A DNA stretch of 5,331 nt from JAGVMG01 sp964461105 (GTDB lineage Bacteria > Chlamydiota > Chlamydiia > Chlamydiales > Rhabdochlamydiaceae). This document shows positions 1 through 5,331 of this stretch, piece by piece. The position numbers and the translations under genes are program-made. A model generated the notes under the pieces. The model did not search any database, was not told where the DNA came from, and saw only the letters and a list, made by a program, of their open reading frames with translations. Positions within the stretch are counted from its first letter, which is position 1, and each line of letters opens with the position of its first letter. The stretch lies in the NCBI GenBank assembly GCA_964461105.1, contig CAYWSY010000109.1, positions 1-5,331 on the forward strand, given 5' to 3'.

Positions 1-91
1 GACACTTTATTTTTGCAAGTCCCTCTAAAGGACCGAGTTTTCTCGCGTCCGCTGAGATAAAGGAGGGCTCGCAGCAGGTGAAGATCTTCAT
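1..91 (-). CDS. possible start of a downstream gene, cut by the left window edge
   Basis: An ATG at 91-89 opens a minus-strand frame that reads 30 codons to the window edge without a stop, beginning MKIFTCCEPSFISADARKLG. It lies 37 bases after the helicase stop on the same strand, with no convincing terminator between them, so read-through transcription is plausible. Against it, there is no clear Shine-Dalgarno sequence, and the same frame is also open upstream of the ATG. Two plus-strand frames are open here as well: one ends at 60 and one ends at 170, overlapping the helicase end. I do not recognise the product. With so little sequence the choice of strand is uncertain, and the stretch may be non-coding. 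Confidence 0.28.
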   Translation of the reverse strand, partial: MKIFTCCEPSFISADARKLGPLEGLAKIKC

Positions 92-128
92 CAGGCCACT
101 ACATCGATTTATCTTAAGAGATGAGAAA

Positions 129-3100
129 TTAACAGTTCCCCACAACATCCCGGTCGATCAACCTCAATAACTCAAGCAGATCCTGCCGATCTAACCCCTT
201 AATCTGATCCTGATCATCAAATCCAAGCACCCCTTCAGATAAAGACATCTTCTTTTCAATCAACCGATGGATATGCTCTTCAATCGTGTCCTTGGTGATC
301 ATTTTAAACACCTGAACTCCGCGATTCTGTCCAATCCGGTGCACCCGGTCGGTAGCCTGATTTTCCCGAGCAGGATTCCACCACCTGTCGTAATGAATCA
401 CCACCGAGGCCGAAACAAGATCCACCCCGACACCAACAGCTTGAAGAGAAGCTACAAACACCTCGCATTGAGGGTCATCGCGAAACGTATCCAATTGATG
501 CTTCCGGTTGCGTGTGCTCCCCCGAATCCCAGCAAACCCAATCTGATTCTCAGTTAAATACGCTTCAATCATAGAAAGCATGTCAAGATATTGAGAAAAG
601 ACAACCACCTTCTGCCCACTCTCGCGCGCCTCTTGAAGCAACTCGACAAATAGATCCCATTTGCCCGACTTCATTTTTTGAAACTCGTCAAACTTTTTAG
701 TCACTAAACACGGGTGATCACAGATTTGCTTCAGATTAGAGAGAAGGGCAAACACATGCATGAAAGGAACGGGCTTGCCTCCATCTTGAAGATCCCGCAT
801 CAACCCCTGTTTATGCTTTAAAAATGTCTCTCGGTACAACTCGCGCTGATGGGAAGAGAGATCACAGTACGCAAGCTCTTCAACTTTCTCTGGAAGCTCA
901 AGCAAAACCTCCGATTTTTTTCTGCGCAAAATGAAGTGGCGCACAAAACGAGCGAGCAGAGCCTTGCGCTCAGGATCTTGATTCTTTTCAATCGGATTGA
1001 CAAATAGCTCCTTAAAATGTGCCTCCGTTGGCATGTAGCCTGGTACAATCACATCAAAAAGCGCTTTGAGCTCGAGCAATCGATTTTCAATCGGTGTCCC
1101 GCTTAACCCCACGCGCATTCCAGCTTGGATTTTTTTAAGCGCCTTATGCGTTTGAGAATGGATATTTTTTGCAATTTGCGTTTCATCAAAAATAGCGATC
1201 GAAAATTCAATTTTAGATAAGGCTTGCTTTTCACTGCGCAAGGTTCCGTATGAAGTGAGCAGCACCCCATGTTGCTCTAAAAAGGGATCGAGCTTCCGAG
1301 CAATCCCATAAAAGACATGGACCTTCATATCGGGTAAAAATCGCTTTAATAGCTCTTGCCAGTGGTAAATCACAGACGTGGGACAGACAACCAAAAACTT
1401 CAACCCCTCCTTTTCAGGCTGATTCTTCACAGCCGCCATAATTCCCATCGCTTGGTGGGTCTTTCCCAATCCCATCTCATCGCACAACAGTCCTGAAAGT
1501 CCATGGCAATATAAAAACCACAGCCACTTGACTCCCGTTTCTTGATAAGGGCGCAGATCACTTTTAAATCCTTCTAAATTGATCGGGATATCCGTATGGA
1601 AGGTATGGAGCTCTTGAAGCACCTTGCGCGTATCCATCGATTCAGAAGTATTCCCCTCCGGGCCACGAAGGTCATCAAACACACAAAGGCGCATCCATTC
1701 AAGAGTGGTCAAGCGCAATTGCTTTCCCTCTTTAAGCCATTTCTTTTTTGGAAGATTTTTAAGCCAATTAAACCGAGGATGCTTCAAGAGAATTAACCCG
1801 GCTGTAGTAAAGACATATCGCTTCTGCAAAGAAAGAGCCTTCCAAATCGTAAATGCATCCACCGATCCCAACTCTGATTCATAAGTCAGATCAATCAGCC
1901 ATTCAGCCCCTTTTGTACGCGCATGCCGACGCATCTGCTTGATGCGCACAAATAACTCTGATGGGCGCTGTAATTCCTTTTGGATTGAGAGAATGTGATC
2001 CTTAATTGACTCCAGTTCATAAGCGATAAAAAAAGGTTCATCCGACTGGCTTACCACATGTTCGTGGACATGCCCTTCTGGAAGGCGCTTTTCAAACGGA
2101 ATCTCGCAAAACCCTTCATTTGGAACATACGTGTAGTCTCCATACATGACCACTTTTTCAAGTGTGTATGGAGAAAACAACTGAAAACGAGGGCGCACAA
2201 CAATTTTCCCATCCTCATTTAAGAAAATCTCTAAGCCACTTTTTTCAACAGGACACCGTGTTGTAAAAAAACCTTGGATCCCCTCAAGCTCATCTCGATG
2301 CGTGCGCACAAATCGGCTCACATCAGAGCGTCCAATCGACATCTCCGGATGGATCAATGCACCACTTCTTCCCATCCGTTTGGCAAAAAAGCCCTTCCCC
2401 TTAAGGTAGATCCACTCTCCAAAATCGATAAACTCCCCGCCTTCTGCCGCAAATTCAAGCCCCGATTCAAAGCGCAAACTTCCCTTAAGGTCAACAGAAT
2501 AGGTCATTTGAGATTCAATGCTCGAAACGTGAGTCTGAAACCCAACATATCCATTGAGCCAAACGCGGTGACGATTGACAAATTCTCCAACCTGATCTCG
2601 CGCAATCACCTTTTCAACTCCATCGAAGAGCAACTGCTCCAAAAGATAAAACCCCTTCTCTTCTAGATAGACCCATGATCCGAAATAGGCAGCAAAGGGA
2701 GTTTGTAGATCTCCCGGCTCAAAGACATAACATGCGATATGCAGATGTTCTTGCGCATCGAAACAGACCGCATATTGGGCCTTGATCCCCCCCGTATGAA
2801 ACGGAATATCCACAAGATATTTCTGAATAATGGGCGCATGTTGATGCAACACGGAAGCCATTTTTTCCATCGGAATTACAGATTCTCTAAAGATCGGATC
2901 GACCCGCGCAGGAAAAAAGCCCACATGGGGAACGAGCACCCAGTCTCCAATCTCGATCCCTTTTTCCAAAACTCCTTTTTCTCGTTGAGCCTGCAGGCCA
3001 GGACCTAAAGGTGCAAACTCAATCTTAAAACCCCGAGATTCCTTGTCATAGTGAATCGCCTCAATTCTCTCATCTCGAAACTCGTGAACTAGCAAAGGAG

Positions 3101-3866
3101 ATTTAACAGAATTGAGCGATTCAATGAGCTGTGGCCAGTTAGCCTCGGCAATGTAATTGCGCACCACTTGAGAAGCAAAGCGGATCTCAACCCATTTTGG
3201 AAGACCCTCTCCTTCAAACACAATTGAATACGACTCCATTCCTTCGCTAAGCTGCATCCACCACTTTGCCAGATCAGACCAAAAGGAAAGCTCATAGAGA
3301 AGCTGAGGACTTGGGCGCCCCTCTCTCCAAAGACTCAGTTCATCTGCAGGCAGATTTGAAAATTTAAGCGACGTCTCTTCGGTTGGCTCAACACGCTTGA
3401 AAAGCAGTTCTTCTAATTGCTTGCGGGCAGCTGCTTTAAGCGGTTCAATGGTCAGCAAACACTTTGCAGTCACTGAATGCGCCTCGTATCTGTTCGGAGT
3501 TTTTTTCATGATCTTCGGATCATAGCCATGGCGCCTACACGCCATTTGGCCCAACTGATTCCAAAACGAAGTGCGGAAGCGGACATGAATGGGCGTTGCA
3601 TGGCCATTAAAAATTTTTAAGTAAGCCGCTGCCAAATGAGGACATGATTGATGTTTTTCTGCCTCAGGACAGCTGCAAAACCCATCGCGAACATTCCCTG
3701 CATCATCCAATTGCAAAAAAGGCCAGAAGCTCTTCTTCTTCGGCTCCCTCACCTCAACCTGATACGTTCCTTCAGAAAATGAAAGCAACCCCACCTTATC
3801 ATCATCAAGATAAGCGCGGGCCGCCTTCACATCTTTTGCACTATATGGAGGCCTGGGCAAAGTCAT
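129..3866 (-). CDS. SWIM zinc-finger SNF2-family DNA-dependent ATPase (helicase-like)
   Basis: This is a 1245-residue cytosolic SNF2 ATPase, expected to bind DNA and use ATP to translocate on it or remodel protein-DNA complexes. The true substrate is unknown. An N-terminal SWIM zinc finger (C64, C66, C75, H77; CxCx8CxH) likely binds DNA or protein. Residues about 250-640 hold an array of 90-residue repeats. The ATPase core follows: LRPYQ at 771-775, Walker A DEMGLGKT at 796-803, TSYGTLR at 871-877, Walker B DETQ at 894-897 (DEAQ is commoner), SGTP at 922-925, and the family-typical NLKQICDHP near 1044-1052. Lobe two has VVVFSQY at 1087-1093, YDRWWNP at 1159-1165 and the arginine-finger motif QATDRVHRIGQ at 1170-1180. 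All catalytic motifs are intact. The frame stays open to an ATG at 4025, but that extra 53-residue stretch is hydrophobic and family-unlike and spans a probable terminator, so I chose the ATG at 3866. Its Shine-Dalgarno (AGGT, 12 bases upstream) is weak. Chlamydial SNF2 proteins are of similar size. Confidence 0.92.
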   Translation of the reverse strand: MTLPRPPYSAKDVKAARAYLDDDKVGLLSFSEGTYQVEVREPKKKSFWPFLQLDDAGNVRDGFCSCPEAEKHQSCPHLAAAYLKIFNGHATPIHVRFRTSFWNQLGQMACRRHGYDPKIMKKTPNRYEAHSVTAKCLLTIEPLKAAARKQLEELLFKRVEPTEETSLKFSNLPADELSLWREGRPSPQLLYELSFWSDLAKWWMQLSEGMESYSIVFEGEGLPKWVEIRFASQVVRNYIAEANWPQLIESLNSVKSPLLVHEFRDERIEAIHYDKESRGFKIEFAPLGPGLQAQREKGVLEKGIEIGDWVLVPHVGFFPARVDPIFRESVIPMEKMASVLHQHAPIIQKYLVDIPFHTGGIKAQYAVCFDAQEHLHIACYVFEPGDLQTPFAAYFGSWVYLEEKGFYLLEQLLFDGVEKVIARDQVGEFVNRHRVWLNGYVGFQTHVSSIESQMTYSVDLKGSLRFESGLEFAAEGGEFIDFGEWIYLKGKGFFAKRMGRSGALIHPEMSIGRSDVSRFVRTHRDELEGIQGFFTTRCPVEKSGLEIFLNEDGKIVVRPRFQLFSPYTLEKVVMYGDYTYVPNEGFCEIPFEKRLPEGHVHEHVVSQSDEPFFIAYELESIKDHILSIQKELQRPSELFVRIKQMRRHARTKGAEWLIDLTYESELGSVDAFTIWKALSLQKRYVFTTAGLILLKHPRFNWLKNLPKKKWLKEGKQLRLTTLEWMRLCVFDDLRGPEGNTSESMDTRKVLQELHTFHTDIPINLEGFKSDLRPYQETGVKWLWFLYCHGLSGLLCDEMGLGKTHQAMGIMAAVKNQPEKEGLKFLVVCPTSVIYHWQELLKRFLPDMKVHVFYGIARKLDPFLEQHGVLLTSYGTLRSEKQALSKIEFSIAIFDETQIAKNIHSQTHKALKKIQAGMRVGLSGTPIENRLLELKALFDVIVPGYMPTEAHFKELFVNPIEKNQDPERKALLARFVRHFILRRKKSEVLLELPEKVEELAYCDLSSHQRELYRETFLKHKQGLMRDLQDGGKPVPFMHVFALLSNLKQICDHPCLVTKKFDEFQKMKSGKWDLFVELLQEARESGQKVVVFSQYLDMLSMIEAYLTENQIGFAGIRGSTRNRKHQLDTFRDDPQCEVFVASLQAVGVGVDLVSASVVIHYDRWWNPARENQATDRVHRIGQNRGVQVFKMITKDTIEEHIHRLIEKKMSLSEGVLGFDDQDQIKGLDRQDLLELLRLIDRDVVGNC
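2106..2948 (-). repeat. internal ~90-residue protein repeats in the SNF2 protein
   Basis: Four copies of a 12-residue motif, G-x-[WY]-x-[YL]-x4-GF-[FYC], occur at residues 307-318 (GDWVLVPHVGFF), 396-407 (GSWVYLEEKGFY), 483-494 (GEWIYLKGKGFF) and 576-587 (GDYTYVPNEGFC). They are spaced 89, 87 and 93 residues apart. A second conserved spot sits between them: histidines at 343, 433 and 523, each in a helix-like segment (VLHQH, FVNRH, FVRTH) and exactly 90 residues apart. The unit therefore repeats about three and a half times, and the last copy lacks the histidine segment. The coordinates span the first to the last 12-residue motif. I infer beta-rich modules between the SWIM finger and the motor, possibly matching the 'bacterial SNF2 helicase associated' region. 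DNA identity between copies is low, so the repeat is old. Confidence 0.75.
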
Positions 3867-3990
3867 AATAAATTCATTACCTGTTCGCTGCAAAGCATCA
3901 TTTGTGATGACAGTACGTCTTAAATTTAGGATGCCTGAATAGGGGATAATACTCAAATGCTCTGTTTCTCTATACACAGCGATGACGCAT

Positions 3991-4037
3991 AAAAAAATGC
4001 CCCAACCACTGCATCTTAACAACACAGGCTTAGGGCA
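3991..4037 (-). terminator. probable intrinsic terminator of the LRR gene
   Basis: Read on the minus strand, TGCCCTAAGCC (4037-4027) pairs with GGTTGGGGCA (4007-3998). This gives ten base pairs, including one G-U wobble and one bulged G, with a loop of about 19 bases. Seven T follow directly (3997-3991). The hairpin lies 32 bases after the LRR stop codon and 125 bases before the helicase ATG. That is the expected place to end the LRR transcript and separate the two genes. The long loop lowers confidence a little. Confidence 0.62.
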
Positions 4038-4068
4038 ATTTCAATCAAAAGAAAAGTTGATCATTTCC

Positions 4069-4776
4069 TTATTCAGAGCTTGAAGCCCCTGATGAAGAGA
4101 GTTCCTCATCCAGCATAGGCAACATGACATCAAACAAAGTAATCTGACGCAATGCAGTGTTATGCCAATTCCTTTCGAGAATTGAATCGATGTCGCTCAG
4201 TACATCCGTACTGACTCGGTTAATTGCCAGACAAAGTGAGGTTACAGTTGGATTTGAGATTAAGGCTTCTGCTATCTCAGTAGCTCCTTCAGGACCAATT
4301 TTGTTGAACGCCAGATCAAGTGAGCTTAGACTTGAGTTTGAGATAAGGGCACGTGCTATATCAGTGGCTCCAATATCACCAATTTCGTTATTTCCCAGAT
4401 CAATTGACGTAAGAGTTGAGTTTAAGCTAAGGCCGTGTGCTGTATCAGTGGCTCCAATATCGCTAATTTTGTTAAACCTCAGATTAAGTGTGCATAGAGT
4501 TGAATTTGAGCTAAGGGTGCGCGCTATCTCAGAGGCTCCTTCAGGGCCAATTTGGTTGCACTCCAAATCAAGTGACGTAAGAGCTGAGTTGAACCTAAGA
4601 GCGTCTGCTATCTGGAGTGCTCCTTTAGGGCCAATTTTGTTGAACCTCAGATTAAGTGAGATTAGAGTTGAGTTTGACCTAAGAGCGTCTGCTATCTTAA
4701 TAGCTTCTTTATCGCTAAGTTCATTCTCTCTGAGATCAAGTGAGCTTCGAGTGTCCAATCCTGACAAAGATATCAT
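4069..4776 (-). CDS. leucine-rich-repeat protein, ribonuclease-inhibitor type
   Basis: This 235-residue protein is almost entirely LRR. Seven consecutive 28-residue units fill residues 8-203, each near S-x-L-x-S-L-x-L-x-x-N-x-I-G-x-x-G-A-x-x-I-A-x-A-L-x-x-N, the ribonuclease-inhibitor/NLR class of horseshoe-shaped scaffold used for protein binding. Unit 7 (176-203) is the most diverged and acts as a cap. A 32-residue tail ends in a serine-rich acidic stretch (SSSGASSSE). No signal peptide, membrane segment or enzymatic domain is visible, so the protein may be cytosolic, or exported by a route that needs no cleaved signal, such as type III secretion. An effector role is inference only. The ATG at 4776 is supported by AAGGAG at 4786-4781, four bases upstream, and by a promoter-like sequence about 35-75 bases upstream. 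A terminator follows the TAA. Its repeat-rich, Asn/Ser-rich composition differs from that of the helicase. Confidence 0.85.
   Translation of the reverse strand: MISLSGLDTRSSLDLRENELSDKEAIKIADALRSNSTLISLNLRFNKIGPKGALQIADALRFNSALTSLDLECNQIGPEGASEIARTLSSNSTLCTLNLRFNKISDIGATDTAHGLSLNSTLTSIDLGNNEIGDIGATDIARALISNSSLSSLDLAFNKIGPEGATEIAEALISNPTVTSLCLAINRVSTDVLSDIDSILERNWHNTALRQITLFDVMLPMLDEELSSSGASSSE
4168..4755 (-). repeat. seven in-frame 84-bp tandem units encoding LRRs
   Basis: The stretch is exactly 7 x 84 bases with no insertion or deletion. On the plus strand the units fall at 4168-4251, 4252-4335, 4336-4419, 4420-4503, 4504-4587, 4588-4671 and 4672-4755. Neighbouring units share perfect DNA tracts. 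TATCAGTGGCTCCAATATC occurs in the third and fourth units, and a 21-base tract starting ACCTAAGAGCGTC occurs in the sixth and seventh. The left-most unit, encoding the C-terminal cap, is the most diverged. This pattern fits growth by tandem duplication under selection for the reading frame and the LRR register. Confidence 0.85.
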
Positions 4777-4807
4777 AAATCTCCTTTTTAAATATTATTA
4801 ATATGAA

Positions 4808-4851
4808 ATTATAGTATCACATTATACAACAAAAATCAACATTTTTTTCAA
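4808..4851 (-). promoter_or_regulatory. probable sigma-70-type promoter of the LRR gene, twin -10 boxes
   Basis: On the minus strand, two perfect TATAAT hexamers lie at 4826-4821 and 4813-4808, 13 bases apart. A TTGAAA at 4851-4846 could serve as the -35 box of the first, although the 19-base spacer is longer than ideal. A weaker TTGATT at 4839-4834 lies 20 bases before the second. Starts downstream of these boxes would give a 5' leader of roughly 25-40 bases ending in the LRR Shine-Dalgarno sequence. The background is A+T-rich, so one of the two boxes may be chance. Confidence 0.5.
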
Positions 4852-4874
4852 AAAGCCAACAACCTGATAACAAG

Positions 4875-4946
4875 CTAGTTAAAATCAAACCAAATGACTT
4901 TTAAATAGATTAATACAACTTCGAGCCCTAATAAATAAAATTTCAC
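4875..4946 (-). CDS. possible 23-residue hydrophobic peptide
   Basis: A GTG at 4946-4944 is preceded by GGAGGAG, which ends two bases before it and gives an unusually strong Shine-Dalgarno match for this window. The frame reads 23 codons to a TAG and encodes a hydrophobic peptide (Leu, Val, Ile, Phe, Tyr, Trp) with one Glu and one Lys in the middle. It could be a leader or a small membrane peptide, or pure chance in A+T-rich DNA, where codons for hydrophobic residues are favoured. I do not recognise it. It ends 24 bases before the -35 candidate of the LRR promoter. Confidence 0.22.
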   Translation of the reverse strand: MKFYLLGLEVVLIYLKVIWFDFN

Positions 4947-4989
4947 AACTCCTCCACTCCTAGCGGAAGCGAGCAAACTTTAAATAAAT

Positions 4990-5094
4990 TTATATCTCGC
5001 TCAACACTGTTATCAGAGACGCATAATGACCATCCAAAAAAGGCAAACAGATCTCTTCTGCCGAACCTAAGAAGCCAAAAAGAGACATCCTCAT
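4990..5094 (-). CDS. possible 34-residue ORF, or remnant of a longer one
   Basis: An ATG at 5094 (with a second ATG two codons later, at 5088) opens 34 codons ending at a TAA at 4992-4990. The peptide begins MRMSLFGFLGSAEEICLPF and is mildly hydrophobic. The same frame is open upstream as far as a stop at 5163-5161, giving 56 sense codons and overlapping the tail of the right-edge gene in another frame. No good Shine-Dalgarno sequence precedes either ATG; only an AGG sits before the second. It could be a small gene, a gene remnant, or a random open stretch. Confidence 0.2.
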   Translation of the reverse strand: MRMSLFGFLGSAEEICLPFLDGHYASLITVLSEI

Positions 5095-5128
5095 TAAAAT
5101 GGTTTGAAAGGGAGATTTAAGAAACAGA

Positions 5129-5331
5129 TCAGTAAAGCAAAGATAAGTCAATTTCTCTAATTACATCTTTTCTGCTTCTGACATCTAAATCAACTTCAGG
5201 ATATGGACATTGATCTAATACTTCCAGAAGCGACTTGTCAGGCTTTAAATAAGCTTCAAATTCCTCCTTAGACACGATATACCCCTTCCGGTTCAAAGGC
5301 ACCCTAAGGGACTGATTCAAAGCCCCGGATT
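5129..5331 (-). CDS. C-terminal part of a small hypothetical protein, cut by the right window edge
   Basis: A minus-strand frame enters from the right edge and ends at a TGA at 5131-5129. It gives about 66 visible residues, beginning SGALNQSLRVPLNRKGYIVS. The only in-window start is a TTG at 5320-5318 with no Shine-Dalgarno sequence ahead of it, and the frame continues open past it, so the real start is probably outside the window. The segment is charged and soluble-looking, with a helix-like stretch (SKEEFEAYL) and an acidic/basic tail (RSRKDVIREIDL). A compact basic start followed by a tail of this kind is reminiscent of small antitoxins of the AbrB/VapB or Phd type, but no diagnostic motif is visible and no toxin partner follows. 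I treat the function as unknown. Confidence 0.5.
   Translation of the reverse strand, partial: SGALNQSLRVPLNRKGYIVSKEEFEAYLKPDKSLLEVLDQCPYPEVDLDVRSRKDVIREIDLSLLY

Larger units (their letters stand above)
4777..5128. other. A+T-rich spacer without a confident gene
   Basis: This 352-base spacer between the partial gene at the right edge and the LRR gene is visibly richer in A+T than the coding regions. It holds the LRR ribosome-binding site (4781-4786), a promoter-like stretch (4808-4851) and two short minus-strand ORFs of doubtful reality (4875-4946 and 4990-5094). A six-base inverted repeat, AGCGAG at 4968-4973 with CTCGCT at 4996-5001, flanks an A+T-rich 22-base loop. It has no T-tract, so I do not call it a terminator. 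I see no tRNA, insertion-sequence end or CRISPR-like array. Confidence 0.6.

Noticed and set aside
19..45. Two small adjacent hairpins (GTCC...GGAC and CGAGTTTTCTCG)
   Set aside because: The stems are only four base pairs each and neither is followed by a T-tract on the minus strand, so they do not make a convincing helicase-gene terminator. They may also lie within coding sequence.
79..90. Perfect 12-base palindrome TGAAGATCTTCA
   Set aside because: It has no unpaired loop, occurs once, and overlaps the start of a possible reading frame. A chance palindrome is more likely than a binding site.
818..1048. Minus-strand frame in another register within the ATPase domain
   Set aside because: It overlaps the conserved SNF2 core in a different frame and shows no family-like sequence.
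2274..2666. Plus-strand frame of 130 codons inside the SNF2 gene
   Set aside because: It lies wholly opposite well-supported coding sequence, is rich in basic residues without a recognisable domain, and has no supporting Shine-Dalgarno sequence.
3644..3868. Plus-strand frame opposite the SWIM-encoding region
   Set aside because: Antisense shadow of the zinc-finger region, whose CxCx8CxH motif proves the minus strand is coding there.
4157..4801. Plus-strand frame of 214 codons opposite the LRR gene
   Set aside because: It is the antisense shadow of the 84-bp repeats. Repeats of a length divisible by three keep the opposite frame open once one unit is open. It lacks its own ribosome-binding site and the LRR strand matches a known family.
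4968..5001. Inverted repeat AGCGAG / CTCGCT around a 22-base A+T-rich loop
   Set aside because: Six base pairs with a large loop and no T-tract on either strand are not enough to call a terminator or an operator.

Overview
The window looks like a piece of a bacterial chromosome from an intracellular or amoeba-associated lineage. A Chlamydiae order member (Parachlamydia/Protochlamydia-like) is my best guess. The basis is the pairing of a long SWIM-plus-SNF2 helicase, a type that chlamydiae carry, with a ribonuclease-inhibitor-type leucine-rich-repeat (LRR) protein, a eukaryote-like class common in amoeba symbionts. No rRNA, tRNA or marker gene is present to prove this, so the assignment is inference. 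Every supportable gene reads on the minus strand, so the biological order runs from the right end of the window to the left.

Layout in transcription order. (1) 5331-5129: the C-terminal end of a small unrecognised protein whose start lies beyond the window edge. (2) 5128-4777: an A+T-rich stretch with two very short, doubtful ORFs and a probable promoter containing two perfect TATAAT hexamers just ahead of the next gene. (3) 4776-4069: a 235-residue LRR protein made of seven exact 28-residue units, with a good Shine-Dalgarno sequence. (4) 4068-3867: a spacer that includes a probable intrinsic terminator (hairpin plus seven T on the minus strand). (5) 3866-129: a 1245-residue SNF2-family ATPase with an N-terminal SWIM zinc finger and, between the two, an array of about 90-residue repeats. 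(6) 128-1: the left edge, where a reading frame on the same strand may begin.

The LRR gene appears to be its own transcription unit: promoter, Shine-Dalgarno sequence, repeats and terminator are all visible. The terminator falls inside the first part of the longest open frame of the helicase gene. I therefore place the helicase start at the internal ATG at 3866, not at 4025. No convincing terminator follows the helicase, so it may be co-transcribed with whatever lies to the left.

Nothing here proves a new multi-gene system. The points most worth a second look are the regular 90-residue repeat array inside the helicase, the exact-register LRR array with tracts of DNA identity between neighbouring units, and the small ORFs in the A+T-rich spacer.
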